DNA of 17,157 bases from an uncultured Eubacteriales bacterium (GCA_900549475.1 UROF01000042.1:1-17157); one strand, 5' to 3'; positions 6,864-14,495 are shown, counted from the stretch's first letter. The notes: a model not told the origin generated them from the sequence alone. A program made the numbers and translations.

Positions 6864-7415
6864 ATGCTGGATCAGAGCCTGGTGGCGCACTGTGCACCTA
6901 CCCTGGCAGGACTGAAAACAGGCAGTTTGTTTACCGTACTGCACCTGTCCGGTGAGGCGCTGGCGCGGCAGATCGAGCTGTGGGACCGCCGGCTGGGAGC
7001 AAAGGGGGTACACCTGGCGGTGCTGCGGCAGGGAAAGCGGGGCACGCTGTTGTATGTGTTCCGTCCAGAGCGGCTGGAGGCCGACCTGTCGGCTCCTTGC
7101 GTGGTATCGTTTCTGAGGCAGCATGGCTATGAGGATCTGACGGCAGGGGGAGCGGTGGAACGGCTGCGGCAGCGTCTGGCAATGGACGGGACATTTCCCC
7201 ACGAGATCGGTCTGTTTCTCAGCTATCCGCTGGAGGATGTGGAGGGCTTTGTGGAGAACCGGGGCCGAAACTGCAAGTGTACCGGCTGCTGGAAAGTCTA
7301 CGGCGATGAGCAGCAGGCTCAGCGGCAATTCTCCCGTTACCGCAAATGTCAGGAAGTCTATCTGCGCCTATGGCAGGGGGGACGGTCTGTCGAACAGCTT
7401 ACAGTAGCTGTATAA
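6864..7415 (+). CDS. DUF3793 family protein
   Basis: A 183-aa cytoplasmic protein of a clostridial family without known biochemical function. Family hallmarks seen are HCAPTLAGLKTGSLF near the N-terminus, a middle LLYVFRPERL strand, and FPHEIGLFLSYPLEDVEGF, then NCKCTGCWKVYGDE, near residues 110-150. The three cysteines in CKCTGC are notable. An upstream ATG at 6831 lies inside operator box 2 and has no ribosome site. ATG 6864 has AGGAGG 7 nt upstream and begins at the conserved part, so it is chosen. From memory, these genes often sit beside flavodoxin and ferrous-iron uptake (feo) genes. That context, the paired boxes and the flavodoxin downstream suggest a role in iron response. Confidence 0.88.
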   Translation: MLDQSLVAHCAPTLAGLKTGSLFTVLHLSGEALARQIELWDRRLGAKGVHLAVLRQGKRGTLLYVFRPERLEADLSAPCVVSFLRQHGYEDLTAGGAVERLRQRLAMDGTFPHEIGLFLSYPLEDVEGFVENRGRNCKCTGCWKVYGDEQQAQRQFSRYRKCQEVYLRLWQGGRSVEQLTVAV

Positions 7416-7449
7416 CATATGAAACAGTAAGGAAAGTGAGGAAAACTTT

Positions 7450-7875
7450 ATGGAGCGAGTAGCTGTTGTCTATTGGAGTGGGACCGGAAATACCGAGGCT
7501 ATGGCCTGTCAAATAGCGGAAGGCGCCCGTGAAGCGGGGGCTGAAGTCAGTGTTTTCACGGCCGAGGCGTTTCAGTCGGGGCTGATCGGTGAATTTGACC
7601 GTTTTGCCTTTGGCTGCCCTGCCATGGGAGCGGAAGAGTTGGAAGAAAGTGAGTTTGAGCCCATGTTCGCTGCTTGTGAGGGTGGACTGTCTGGCAGGAA
7701 AGTAGCTTTGTTTGGTTCCTATGGCTGGGGTGATGGAGAGTGGATGCGGCTGTGGGAGGAACGGTGTCTGCAAGCAGGGATCATACTGCTTGCTGGAAGT
7801 GTGATCTGCTGTGAGACACCTGACGATGGCGCGGCAGCTGCCTGCCGGGAATTAGGCAGATGCTTGGCGGAATAA
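7450..7875 (+). CDS. Short-chain flavodoxin
   Basis: A 141-aa FMN-binding electron carrier of the short-chain type. The phosphate-binding loop WSGTGNTEAM (residues 9-18) holds SGTGNT, and FGCPAMGAEELEE (near 56) and FGSYGWGDGEW (near 95) are the two flavin-facing loops in their usual places. It would carry electrons in the cytoplasm in place of ferredoxin. It lies 34 nt after DUF3793 with no intervening terminator and shares the box-regulated promoter. Replacement of ferredoxin by flavodoxin during iron starvation is established, so regulation by iron is plausible. Confidence 0.92.
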   Translation: MERVAVVYWSGTGNTEAMACQIAEGAREAGAEVSVFTAEAFQSGLIGEFDRFAFGCPAMGAEELEESEFEPMFAACEGGLSGRKVALFGSYGWGDGEWMRLWEERCLQAGIILLAGSVICCETPDDGAAAACRELGRCLAE

Positions 7876-7917
7876 AAGCCAGGCGGCCTCCTCTGCCTGG
7901 GAGAAGAGTACAAGCAT

Positions 7918-7955
7918 AAAAAAAGCAGCCGGAGTCCCAAAGGGGCTTCGGCTGC
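7918..7955 (-). terminator. Terminator for the minus-strand nfeD/53-aa unit
   Basis: GCAGCC (7925 on) pairs with GGCTGC (to 7955) in a long hairpin with a few mismatches, and seven T follow on the minus strand. It may also serve the convergent flavodoxin transcript, which has only a T-less CCAGGC/GCCTGG hairpin (7879-7900) of its own. Confidence 0.75.
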
Positions 7956-7979
7956 GTTCTCATTGTCTGCCAGAAGATT

Positions 7980-8141
7980 TTACAGGTCATCGGCGTCCTG
8001 GACCGGTTTTTCCTTTGGATCAACTGGGACGCCGGTCCAACTGCCCTGCGGGTCAGTGGAAGAGGACTTGCAGTTTGTCAGGGCCATGGCTTTTGCCATG
8101 GGGTCTGTAGGGGAGAGATAGCGCTTTTCTTTTTTTGCCAT
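7980..8141 (-). CDS. Small 53-aa conserved-looking protein
   Basis: On the minus strand, ATG at 8141 follows AAAGGAG and opens a 53-codon frame ending in TAA at 7980. The peptide starts MAKKEKRYLSPTDPMAKAMA and ends KPVQDADDL. It is hydrophilic: a basic N-terminus, a Ser/Thr/Pro and Gly/Trp middle (SSSTDPQGSWTGVP), and an acidic tail. There is no membrane segment and a single Cys. A good ribosome site, normal amino-acid composition and a terminator 25 nt downstream support a real gene. It lies 79 nt after nfeD with no terminator between, so it may share that transcript. I do not recognise a named family; the ending resembles small clostridial proteins I have seen without function. Confidence 0.75.
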   Translation of the reverse strand: MAKKEKRYLSPTDPMAKAMALTNCKSSSTDPQGSWTGVPVDPKEKPVQDADDL

Positions 8142-8220
8142 AGGAGAAGCTCCTTTCCGGGACGGAAATGCCGGCCCTATGGAGCTGGTATACCCCGTTG
8201 CAAGGAAAAAAATACGGCTG

Positions 8221-8682
8221 TTATCCTACCAGCGCACCTGCCCGGGGACGAACAAAGAGTTTAACGCCTTCCATTCGGATGACTTCGACCTGTTCACCGG
8301 CGGGGATGATATCGCCGTCCTCACTGCGAGCTGTCCAGATTTTACCGTCAATGTATACGGCGCCTGAGGCGTGTTCGTTGTCGATCTCCTCTGTTACCTG
8401 GGCTTTGGCACCCAGGAGGCGGTCTGCGTTGGTAGGAACGATATGAGGATCCACAAATCGTTTGGCCAGAGGGCGGGCTCCTACCAGCGCTGCAATGGAG
8501 ACAAAGACAAACAACAGCAGCTGTACCGTGAGGGAAGCACCGAAATAGGCAGCCAGCATGGCGACCAAGGCGCCGACAGAGAACCAGATGGAGACCAGAA
8601 CAGGTGTGGCAGCCTCCACAAAGGCGGCAAGAGCCATAACAATGACCCAGACCCAAACCATATGCTCTATAATGATTTCCAT
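8221..8682 (-). CDS. NfeD-family membrane protein
   Basis: A 153-aa protein with hydrophobic segments at about 8-28, 30-47 and 52-68, then a soluble C-terminal OB-fold at about 88-146. Hallmarks of the latter are GAKAQVTEEI, SGAVYIDGKIWTARS and IIPAGEQVEVIRMEGVKLFV, the typical NfeD core pattern. NfeD proteins work with SPFH (flotillin/stomatin) proteins in membrane organisation. The usual SPFH neighbour is absent here. AGGAGG lies 6 nt before ATG 8682. The protein is the short form, without the protease domain of long NfeD. Confidence 0.9.
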   Translation of the reverse strand: MEIIIEHMVWVWVIVMALAAFVEAATPVLVSIWFSVGALVAMLAAYFGASLTVQLLLFVFVSIAALVGARPLAKRFVDPHIVPTNADRLLGAKAQVTEEIDNEHASGAVYIDGKIWTARSEDGDIIPAGEQVEVIRMEGVKLFVRPRAGALVG

Positions 8683-8744
8683 AATATTCCTCCTTGCAGC
8701 GGCCAGCTGCCTGCAGCATGGGGCAGCAGCCCTGATCTGACATT

Positions 8745-8753
8745 ATTATAGCA
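8745..8753 (-). promoter_or_regulatory. Extended -10 promoter of nfeD
   Basis: On the minus strand TGCTATAAT reads as an extended -10 with a consensus hexamer, about 60 nt upstream of the nfeD start. The -35 region is weak, which is usual for extended -10 promoters. The stretch from 8754 to 8883 holds nothing else I can support. Confidence 0.6.
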
Positions 8754-8883
8754 TAGAGGAAAAGGATTTGATAGCAGAAGTATGAATTTTTGCATTGGAA
8801 ATAACCGTAAACCCGGAAAATGGTTGACCGGAAAACGGAATGCGCAGCAGAGAGAAGGTGATCGGAGCGGCTGTATGGGCAGA

Positions 8884-8926
8884 AAAAAACAAAAAAGTTC
8901 GCCGCAAGCATATGCTTGCGGCGAAC
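8884..8926 (-). terminator. Rho-independent terminator of tRNA-Arg
   Basis: A perfect 30-nt palindrome (8897-8926) gives a stem of at least 13 bp directly after the tRNA CCA. Six T, a G and seven T follow on the minus strand. Confidence 0.92.
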
Positions 8927-9003
8927 TGGCACGCCGTGAGGGATTCGAACCCCCGGCCTTCTGGTCCGTAGCCAGACGCTCTATCCAGCTGAGCTAACGG
9001 CGC
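8927..9003 (-). tRNA. tRNA-Arg (ACG)
   Basis: A complete 77-nt cloverleaf on the minus strand. The acceptor strands are GCGCCGT and ACGGCGT, with a G-U pair at position 1-72. The D arm reads GCTCAGCTGGATAGAGC. The anticodon stem TCTGG/CCAGA holds loop CTACGGA, giving ACG (read as ICG, for CGN arginine codons). The T arm contains GGTTCGAATCC, and CCA is encoded. Confidence 0.97.
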
Positions 9004-9026
9004 GTGTCCTCTCAGACAGCTCAATT

Positions 9027-9055
9027 ATAATACCACACTATTTTTGGAAATGCAA
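9027..9055 (-). promoter_or_regulatory. Promoter of tRNA-Arg
   Basis: On the minus strand, TTGCAT (9050-9055) and TATTAT (9027-9032) are 17 nt apart, with TGG before the -10. The -10 lies 23 nt upstream of the mature tRNA 5' end. Confidence 0.82.
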
Positions 9056-9111
9056 TAGGTTTTTTAAAAAAATTGAAAAAATTTGAAAAAGCTGGAGAGA
9101 GGCGCTTTTCC

Positions 9112-9140
9112 TTGAAGAACAGACTGGGATATGCTATACT
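9112..9140 (+). promoter_or_regulatory. Promoter of the ABC exporter operon
   Basis: TTGAAG (9112-9117), a 17-nt spacer ending in TGC, and TATACT (9135-9140). It points away from the tRNA-Arg promoter. An A/T-rich tract (9060-9090) separates the two. Confidence 0.85.
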
Positions 9141-9145
9141 GAGTG

Positions 9146-9274
9146 AACTGATGTCCGCCTATCGCGGTCGGATGTCGTCTCACAGGCCAGAGGGAGATGG
9201 GTGCTGACATTTCTTGAAGCCTGGGACTTGACCCAAGCTGCTGCCAGTCTGTGTGTTCCATGTGAGAGAAAGCC
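9146..9274 (+). other. Untranslated leader of the ABC operon
   Basis: About 130 nt lie between the predicted transcription start and the first ABC gene. They hold a small CCGC/GCGG hairpin (around 9155-9167), a TGGG/CCCA hairpin (around 9222-9235), and GATGTC and GACAT elements that could pair at longer range. No known riboswitch or T-box core is recognised, and there is no terminator with a T run. No convincing leader peptide was found. It may be a structured control region or a plain leader. Confidence 0.4.
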
Positions 9275-10993
9275 ATGAAAAAGATTTTGCGTTATTTGCT
9301 GCCCTACCGGGGCAAGGTGGCCCTGGCGACAGTGATGATCGCCCTGTCCACCTTCTGTAATTTGATGCTGCCCACCATTATGAGCGACATCGTCAATAAC
9401 GGCGTGTATCACGCCGATTTTCCCTATATCATCCGCTGCTGTGCTGAGATGCTGGCTGTGGCGGCCTGCGGTCTTATCACAGTCCTTGCAGGGACGAAGA
9501 TCAGCGCGGCGGTGGTGGCGGCCTTCTGCGCGGATATCCGCAGGGATATTTTCCATAAGGTCAACAGCCTGACCTTTGAGGAGTTCGGTGCGATGGGGAC
9601 AGCTGCGCTGGTGACCCGGTCCACCCACGATGTGGATACGGTGTCCTGGGTGGCCTCGTTGCTGTCTGCTACCGTTGTTACCATCCCGGTGCTGTTTATC
9701 GGCGGTGTTCTGCTGGCTCTGAGCAAGGATGTGGTGTTATCTCTGATCCTGCTGTGCTTTGTGCCGCTGATTTTTGGGGCAGTGCTTCTGATTGGCCGGA
9801 AGATCACCCCCCTCTGGAAGAAGGCTGACGACTACATCGACCGCCAGAACGATATCATGCGGGAGCGGTTGTGGGGTATCCGGGTGATTCGGGCCTTCAA
9901 CCGGGAGCCTCATGAGCAGGAGCGGATCGCCGCCGCTACCCGGATGATGGCGGAAAATGTCGTCCGCTCCAATGTCAGCATGGGGGCGGTGCAGCCAATG
10001 GCGCTGTTTTTATTCAATGCTGCCGCCGTACTGATCCTGTGGGTGGGCGGTGGCCGTATGGCTGCCCAGGGCTTGCCCAGTGCCGGGGATATCTTCGCCA
10101 TCATCCAGTATATTGCCCTGGTGATGAACGGCGTCATCATGGCAGCCTTCGCCATGGTTATGTATCCTCACGCCCAGGTGGCGGCTGACCGTATTGCTCA
10201 GGTCACCCGGGCCCAGAGTATGGCCGACGAGCTGGAGCAGACGGTGCGTTTTCGGGGTGATGTGGATTTTGACCACGTTACGTTCCGCTACGAGGACGCT
10301 GACGAGAGCGCTCTTAGCGACATCGACCTCCATATCCGGACAGGAGAAAAGATTTCCATTATTGGCGGTACCGGCAGCGGTAAGAGCACTCTGGTACAGC
10401 TGATGCTGGGCTTTCGGGCCCCCGCTCAGGGGAGTATCCGCTTTGACGGCCGGGATGCCCGGCAGTGGGGTGCCCCTACAGTGCGGCGGAATATCAGTGC
10501 CGTGCTGCAGAAAACTGCTATTTTCAGTGGTTCCGTTCGGGAGAACCTCCTCATGGGCGATCCCGGGGCTGGGGAAGAGCGGCTGCGTCAGGCGGCCCGG
10601 GCGGCCCAGATCGGGGAGTTTATCGACACTCTGGACCGAGGGTACGACCATGAGCTGGTGCAGGCGGGAAAGAACCTCTCCGGCGGCCAGAAGCAGCGGC
10701 TGTCCATTGCCCGGGCCATTCTAAAGGATGCGCCCATCTTCCTCTTCGATGACAGCTTCTCTGCGCTGGATTTTCTGACGGAGGCAAAGCTCCGCCAGGA
10801 ACTGAATACCACCCTGGGGAGCCGCACCCGCATCGTCATCACCCAGCGGGTCACCTCCGCCATGGATTCCGACCGGATCTATGTCATGGACCAGGGGAGA
10901 ATTGTGGACTGCGGCCGGCATGAGGAACTGCTGGAGCGCTGCCGGATCTACCAGGAGATCTATGCCTCCCAGACAGGGGGTGAGCGCCAGTGA
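9275..10993 (+). CDS. ABC exporter half-transporter, degenerate-site subunit
   Basis: A 572-aa fused membrane and ATPase subunit. Six membrane helices fill residues 15-300; the nucleotide-binding domain follows from about 330. It has Walker A GGTGSGKST (Lys370) and an intact signature LSGGQKQRL (468-476). The residue after Walker B Asp492 is Asp493 (FLFDDSFSALD), where the catalytic Glu normally stands, and the H-loop His is Gln524 (VITQRVT). These two changes mark the non-hydrolysing site seen in heterodimeric exporters such as TM287/288 and BmrCD. The likely job is drug, lipid or peptide export with the next gene's product. The ATG has only a weak GAGAG upstream. It overlaps the next gene by 4 nt. 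Confidence 0.93.
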   Translation: MKKILRYLLPYRGKVALATVMIALSTFCNLMLPTIMSDIVNNGVYHADFPYIIRCCAEMLAVAACGLITVLAGTKISAAVVAAFCADIRRDIFHKVNSLTFEEFGAMGTAALVTRSTHDVDTVSWVASLLSATVVTIPVLFIGGVLLALSKDVVLSLILLCFVPLIFGAVLLIGRKITPLWKKADDYIDRQNDIMRERLWGIRVIRAFNREPHEQERIAAATRMMAENVVRSNVSMGAVQPMALFLFNAAAVLILWVGGGRMAAQGLPSAGDIFAIIQYIALVMNGVIMAAFAMVMYPHAQVAADRIAQVTRAQSMADELEQTVRFRGDVDFDHVTFRYEDADESALSDIDLHIRTGEKISIIGGTGSGKSTLVQLMLGFRAPAQGSIRFDGRDARQWGAPTVRRNISAVLQKTAIFSGSVRENLLMGDPGAGEERLRQAARAAQIGEFIDTLDRGYDHELVQAGKNLSGGQKQRLSIARAILKDAPIFLFDDSFSALDFLTEAKLRQELNTTLGSRTRIVITQRVTSAMDSDRIYVMDQGRIVDCGRHEELLERCRIYQEIYASQTGGERQ

Positions 10994-12774
10994 AACAGGA
11001 ACGTAAAAAAGCGGCCGGTAGGAACTGGCATGTGATCTGGCGGATTCTCTGCTACGCCAAACCCATCCGCTGGTGGCTGCTGCTGGCGGGTGTACTGGCT
11101 TTAGTGGTCATTGCCTGCTCTCTGGCGGGACCAAAGCTCCTGGGTGTTTTGGTCCAGATGCTCTATGATTTCTGGGCGGGGGAGGAACGAAACGGCGCTG
11201 ACCTGGCGGCAGCCATGGCTCCGGGGCTTATGCTCCTGCTGGGGATCTATGCCGTCCACAGCCTGTTTGACTATCTGAAAATGCGGCTGATGAACCAAGT
11301 AGTGAGCCGCTATTTTACATGCGATCTGCGGATTCTGATCTCCGGCAAGATCCAACGTCTGCCGGTAAAATTCGTGGATGACACCCCGGTAGGGGAAATC
11401 CTCCAGCGGATGACTGACGATGTCTCCTGGATGGGTAGTACCGTCCATGACATCATTGATACCATGATGAGCGGCTTCCTGCAGATCATCGCCATTGCGG
11501 TGGTGATGCTGCTGGAGGATTGGCGGCTGGCTCTGATGGTCATTGTGCTCATGCCCCTATCTATCTGGTTCAGTGCGGTGCTGGCAGAGAAGAGCAGCGG
11601 ATATTACCGGGAGATGCACCACCAGAGCGGGCGGCTCTACTCCGCGGTGGAGGAGAGCTACACCAACTACGCTACCACCAAGGCCTACAACCTAGAGGAG
11701 TACAATTATGCCCGCCATGAGGAGATCAACCGCCTCCAGCAGAAAGCAGAGGCCAGGGCCAATTTCCTGGGCAGTGTGGTCCAGCCGGTGATCGCTTTCA
11801 GCAATGCGCTGGCCTATATTCTCATCAACCTCCTGGGCGGATGGCTGATCGTGTACCGGGGAGTCGGCGTGGGGACGGTAATGACCATCGTCCTCTTTGC
11901 CCGGCAGATCGCCTCGCCTCTGGAGCAGATCGCCAACGGTATGAGCAATATCCAGCATGCTACCGCGGCGGCGGGGCGGGTGTTTGACATCCTGGACCGG
12001 GAGGAGGAAGCGCCCATCCCCGGCAGCTTGAAGGCTGACCAGGTGGAGGGCCGGGTGGACTTTTCGGACGTGGATTTCTCTTATGACAAGAGCAAACCGC
12101 TGATCCGTGGGCTGACGATCCACGTGGAGCCGGGGCAGAAAGTGGCTATCGTAGGCCCTACCGGAGCGGGAAAAACCACGATTGTCAATCTGCTCATGCG
12201 GTTTTACGATGTAGACAGCGGCTGCATCCGCATCGACGGACAGGATATATCCCAGGTGTCCCGGGATGACAGCCGCAGCCTCTTTGCCATGGTCCTCCAG
12301 GACACCTGGCTTTTCAAGGGGACCATTGCGGAAAATGTGGCCTATGGCCGGCCCGACGCCTCCCGGGAGGAGATCCAGCGCTGCTGTGATGAGGCCTACT
12401 GCGACCACTTTATCCGCACCCTGCCCAAGGGTTATGACACGGTTATCGGGGAGGACAACATCACTATCTCCGGTGGCCAGAAGCAGCTGCTCACCATTGC
12501 CCGGGCGCTGCTCTCCGACCGGAAGCTGCTGATCCTGGACGAGGCCACCTCCAACGTGGATACCCGCACGGAGATCCTTATCCAGAAGGCCATGGATAAG
12601 CTGATGCGGGGGCGTACCTGTTTTGTCATTGCGCACCGGCTCAGTACCATTGTGGATGCGGACAACATCCTGGTGGTCCGGGATGGGCAGATCGTGGAGC
12701 AGGGGCGGCACCGGGAACTGTTGGAGAAAAAGGGCTTTTACTACCAGCTCTATACCAGTCAATATGCCATCTGA
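10990..12774 (+). CDS. ABC exporter half-transporter, catalytic subunit
   Basis: A 594-aa partner of the preceding subunit: six membrane helices (about 22-320), then the ATPase domain. All catalytic motifs are intact: Walker A GPTGAGKTT (Lys395), signature ISGGQKQLL, Walker B LLILDEATS (Asp517, Glu518) and H-loop IAHRLSTI (His549). It therefore supplies the hydrolysing site of the heterodimer. The start is GTG at 10990 in a GTGA overlap with the previous stop, with AGGGGG a short distance upstream, so the subunits are made in coupled fashion. Substrate cannot be read from sequence. Family relatives export drugs, peptides or lipids. Confidence 0.94.
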   Translation: MKQERKKAAGRNWHVIWRILCYAKPIRWWLLLAGVLALVVIACSLAGPKLLGVLVQMLYDFWAGEERNGADLAAAMAPGLMLLLGIYAVHSLFDYLKMRLMNQVVSRYFTCDLRILISGKIQRLPVKFVDDTPVGEILQRMTDDVSWMGSTVHDIIDTMMSGFLQIIAIAVVMLLEDWRLALMVIVLMPLSIWFSAVLAEKSSGYYREMHHQSGRLYSAVEESYTNYATTKAYNLEEYNYARHEEINRLQQKAEARANFLGSVVQPVIAFSNALAYILINLLGGWLIVYRGVGVGTVMTIVLFARQIASPLEQIANGMSNIQHATAAAGRVFDILDREEEAPIPGSLKADQVEGRVDFSDVDFSYDKSKPLIRGLTIHVEPGQKVAIVGPTGAGKTTIVNLLMRFYDVDSGCIRIDGQDISQVSRDDSRSLFAMVLQDTWLFKGTIAENVAYGRPDASREEIQRCCDEAYCDHFIRTLPKGYDTVIGEDNITISGGQKQLLTIARALLSDRKLLILDEATSNVDTRTEILIQKAMDKLMRGRTCFVIAHRLSTIVDADNILVVRDGQIVEQGRHRELLEKKGFYYQLYTSQYAI

Positions 12775-12787
12775 GCGGCATTGCATG

Positions 12788-12827
12788 GCCGGGGCGGAGG
12801 AGAGTACTCCGTTCCCGGCGATTTTTT
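12788..12827 (+). terminator. Terminator of the ABC exporter operon
   Basis: GCCGGG...CGGAG pairs with CTCCG...CCCGGC, with a small internal bulge, followed by six T at 12822-12827. It begins 13 nt after the ABC stop codon. Confidence 0.87.
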
Positions 12828-12831
12828 ATGA

Positions 12832-12860
12832 TTGCCAACAGGAAAATGTAGGGGTATAAT
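12832..12860 (+). promoter_or_regulatory. Strong promoter of the aminotransferase gene
   Basis: TTGCCA (12832-12837), a 17-nt spacer and a consensus TATAAT (12855-12860). The short leader holds a small hairpin (GCCAGT/ACTGGC, 12872-12886). It is too short for a T-box. Confidence 0.88.
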
Positions 12861-12907
12861 GGCGAAAACAGGCCAGTGAGACTGGCTACAAAGAGGGAGT
12901 GACTTTT

Positions 12908-13981
12908 GTGGAAATTCGAATCGTCAGGACAGAGCATCCTCAGCCCAAGCCGGAGGATCCCAGAAAACTGGGCTTTGGTACTGTGTTCACAGACCATATG
13001 TTCACCATGGACTACGACGAGGGACAGGGCTGGCATGATGCGGAGATCGTCCCCCTGGAGAACCTGTCCATCCATCCCGGTGCCGCCGTGTTTCATTACG
13101 GAGCGGAGGTGTTCGAGGGGCTGAAGGCCTACCGGACCGATGACGGCAGTGTGCAGCTGTTCCGTCCGGCAGACAATATGCAGCGGATGCGAGACAGTGC
13201 CGAGCGGATCCAGCTGCCGGATTTTGACCCGGATTTCCTGCTGAAAGCGCTGCTGAAGCTGGTGGAGTTGGATCAGGACTGGGTGCCCACGGTGCCCGGT
13301 GCCTCTTTGTATATCCGGCCGGTGGAGTTCTGCACAGATATCGACCTGGGGCTCCACTCCATCTCCCGGGCCAGAATGATGATCATCCTCTCCCCGGTGG
13401 GCAGTTACCTCTCGGGTGGGCTCAAGCCGGTGAATATCCTCATTGAGGATACCGACGTCCGGGCTGTCCGGGGCGGTACCGGCTATGCCAAGTGCGGCGG
13501 AAATTACGCTGCCGCCAACCGTGCCGCCGCCAAGGCGGAGCGCCGGGGCTTTGACCAGGTGCTGTGGCTGGACGGTGTCCATCAGCAGTACATCGAGGAA
13601 GTGGGGGGCATGAATGTCATGTTCCGCATGGGCAACAAGGTGGTGACACCCGCTCTCACCGGTTCGGTGCTGCCGGGTATTACCCGCCGATCCTGTATCC
13701 AGCTGCTGAAGGACAAGGGGTATGAGGTGGAGGAGCGCCTCATCAGCGTGGATGAGCTGATGGCGGAGCTGGAGAATGGTACGATTCAGGAAGCCTGGGG
13801 CTGCGGTACGGCGGCGGTGATTTCCCCCATCGGCAGTTTTGCTTATCGGGACAAGCAGCTGACAGTGAACCACCAGGAGATCGGACCCTGCGCTCAGGAC
13901 CTCTACGAGACTCTTACCGGCATCCAGTGGGGCCGCCGGGAGGACCCCTATGGCTGGGTAGTGAAGGTACCAAAGCCCTGA
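12908..13981 (+). CDS. ilvE: Branched-chain amino acid aminotransferase
   Basis: A 357-aa class IV PLP enzyme that moves amino groups between Leu, Ile or Val and 2-oxoglutarate, the last step of their synthesis and the first of their breakdown. The PLP lysine is Lys195 in GYAKCGGNYAAANRAA. QVLWLDG and the cofactor-binding EEVGGMNVMF follow. FHYGAEVFEGLKAYR is the usual N-terminal motif, and length and motifs fit the larger type II enzymes. The T of the common EVGTMN is a G here. Start GTG 12908 is chosen because GGGAG (12895-12899) lies 8 nt upstream; GTG 12899 overlaps that site. It is transcribed alone, between its own promoter and a terminator. Confidence 0.95.
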   Translation: MEIRIVRTEHPQPKPEDPRKLGFGTVFTDHMFTMDYDEGQGWHDAEIVPLENLSIHPGAAVFHYGAEVFEGLKAYRTDDGSVQLFRPADNMQRMRDSAERIQLPDFDPDFLLKALLKLVELDQDWVPTVPGASLYIRPVEFCTDIDLGLHSISRARMMIILSPVGSYLSGGLKPVNILIEDTDVRAVRGGTGYAKCGGNYAAANRAAAKAERRGFDQVLWLDGVHQQYIEEVGGMNVMFRMGNKVVTPALTGSVLPGITRRSCIQLLKDKGYEVEERLISVDELMAELENGTIQEAWGCGTAAVISPIGSFAYRDKQLTVNHQEIGPCAQDLYETLTGIQWGRREDPYGWVVKVPKP

Positions 13982-14020
13982 GAAGTATGTCCTGGGAAAC
14001 GATCCGGGGCAGTAAGATAG

Positions 14021-14065
14021 AAAACAGGGAGCGGACAGCTTGCAACTGTCCGCTCCCCGTTGTTT
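14021..14065 (+). terminator. Probable terminator after ilvE
   Basis: A perfect 12-bp stem (14027-14038 with 14046-14057) and a 7-nt loop. The following tract CGTTGTTT is only moderately T-rich, while AAAACA precedes the stem. Confidence 0.75.
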
Positions 14066-14114
14066 CGCGAAAGGATAGCAGATGGTTTCCCGGGAAATAT
14101 ATTGCTTTTCTGCG

Positions 14115-14309
14115 TCACCAGACAGGCCGGCAGGCTGACATGGAGGAGAACTGCCGGGAGACTGTGGAGCAGAGCTCGTTATAGAACTGCAGGTATACTT
14201 TTTTGACTTGCCGCTGGGCTGCCTGCTGCTCCTGGAAGGTTTTCCAACGCTGGCAGGTCTTATGGCAGCCACAGGTAAAGCTGGAACAGCTGTTTTGACA
14301 GGGAAGCAT
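14115..14309 (-). CDS. Small 64-aa cysteine-rich protein
   Basis: On the minus strand, ATG 14309 with AAGGAG 8 nt upstream opens a 64-codon frame ending in TGA at 14115. The N-terminal 20 residues carry five Cys (4, 8, 13, 15, 19) and one His (MLPCQNSC, CGCHKTC), enough for a metal site or redox disulfides. A charged Gln/Lys/Arg-rich helix (residues 21-40) follows, then two more Cys (47, 60) and a PVW ending. There is no signal peptide or membrane segment. The frame stays open far upstream to 14678, but that part overlaps the tetR gene and has no ribosome site. I do not recognise a named family; it resembles small unnamed clostridial proteins. It converges on ilvE. Confidence 0.72.
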   Translation of the reverse strand: MLPCQNSCSSFTCGCHKTCQRWKTFQEQQAAQRQVKKVYLQFYNELCSTVSRQFSSMSACRPVW

Positions 14310-14495
14310 ACGAATTTCTCCTTTCCGGCGGGACATCTGTAAGAGGTTCCAGGGTGATCGTCCTGAGAAGTTACTTTTATTGTATATCCCGTGGGAAGAG
14401 ATCTCCACCATCTGTGTGTAAAATCTTGGAAAAGCTTTTTCCGTCCTGCCTGCATGGCTGGATCGTTTGGTAGGATGAAGGGTAAAGATTTGCAC

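Noticed and set aside
7399..7773. 124-codon minus-strand frame opposite the flavodoxin
   Set aside because: The plus strand encodes an unmistakable flavodoxin; the antisense frame has no ribosome site.
12861..12907. T-box or riboswitch ahead of ilvE
   Set aside because: The leader is under 50 nt and has only one small hairpin.
12641..14455. 604-codon open frame on the minus strand
   Set aside because: It covers ilvE and the ABC gene in antisense; composition is that of a shadow of GC-rich codons, and ilvE is certain.
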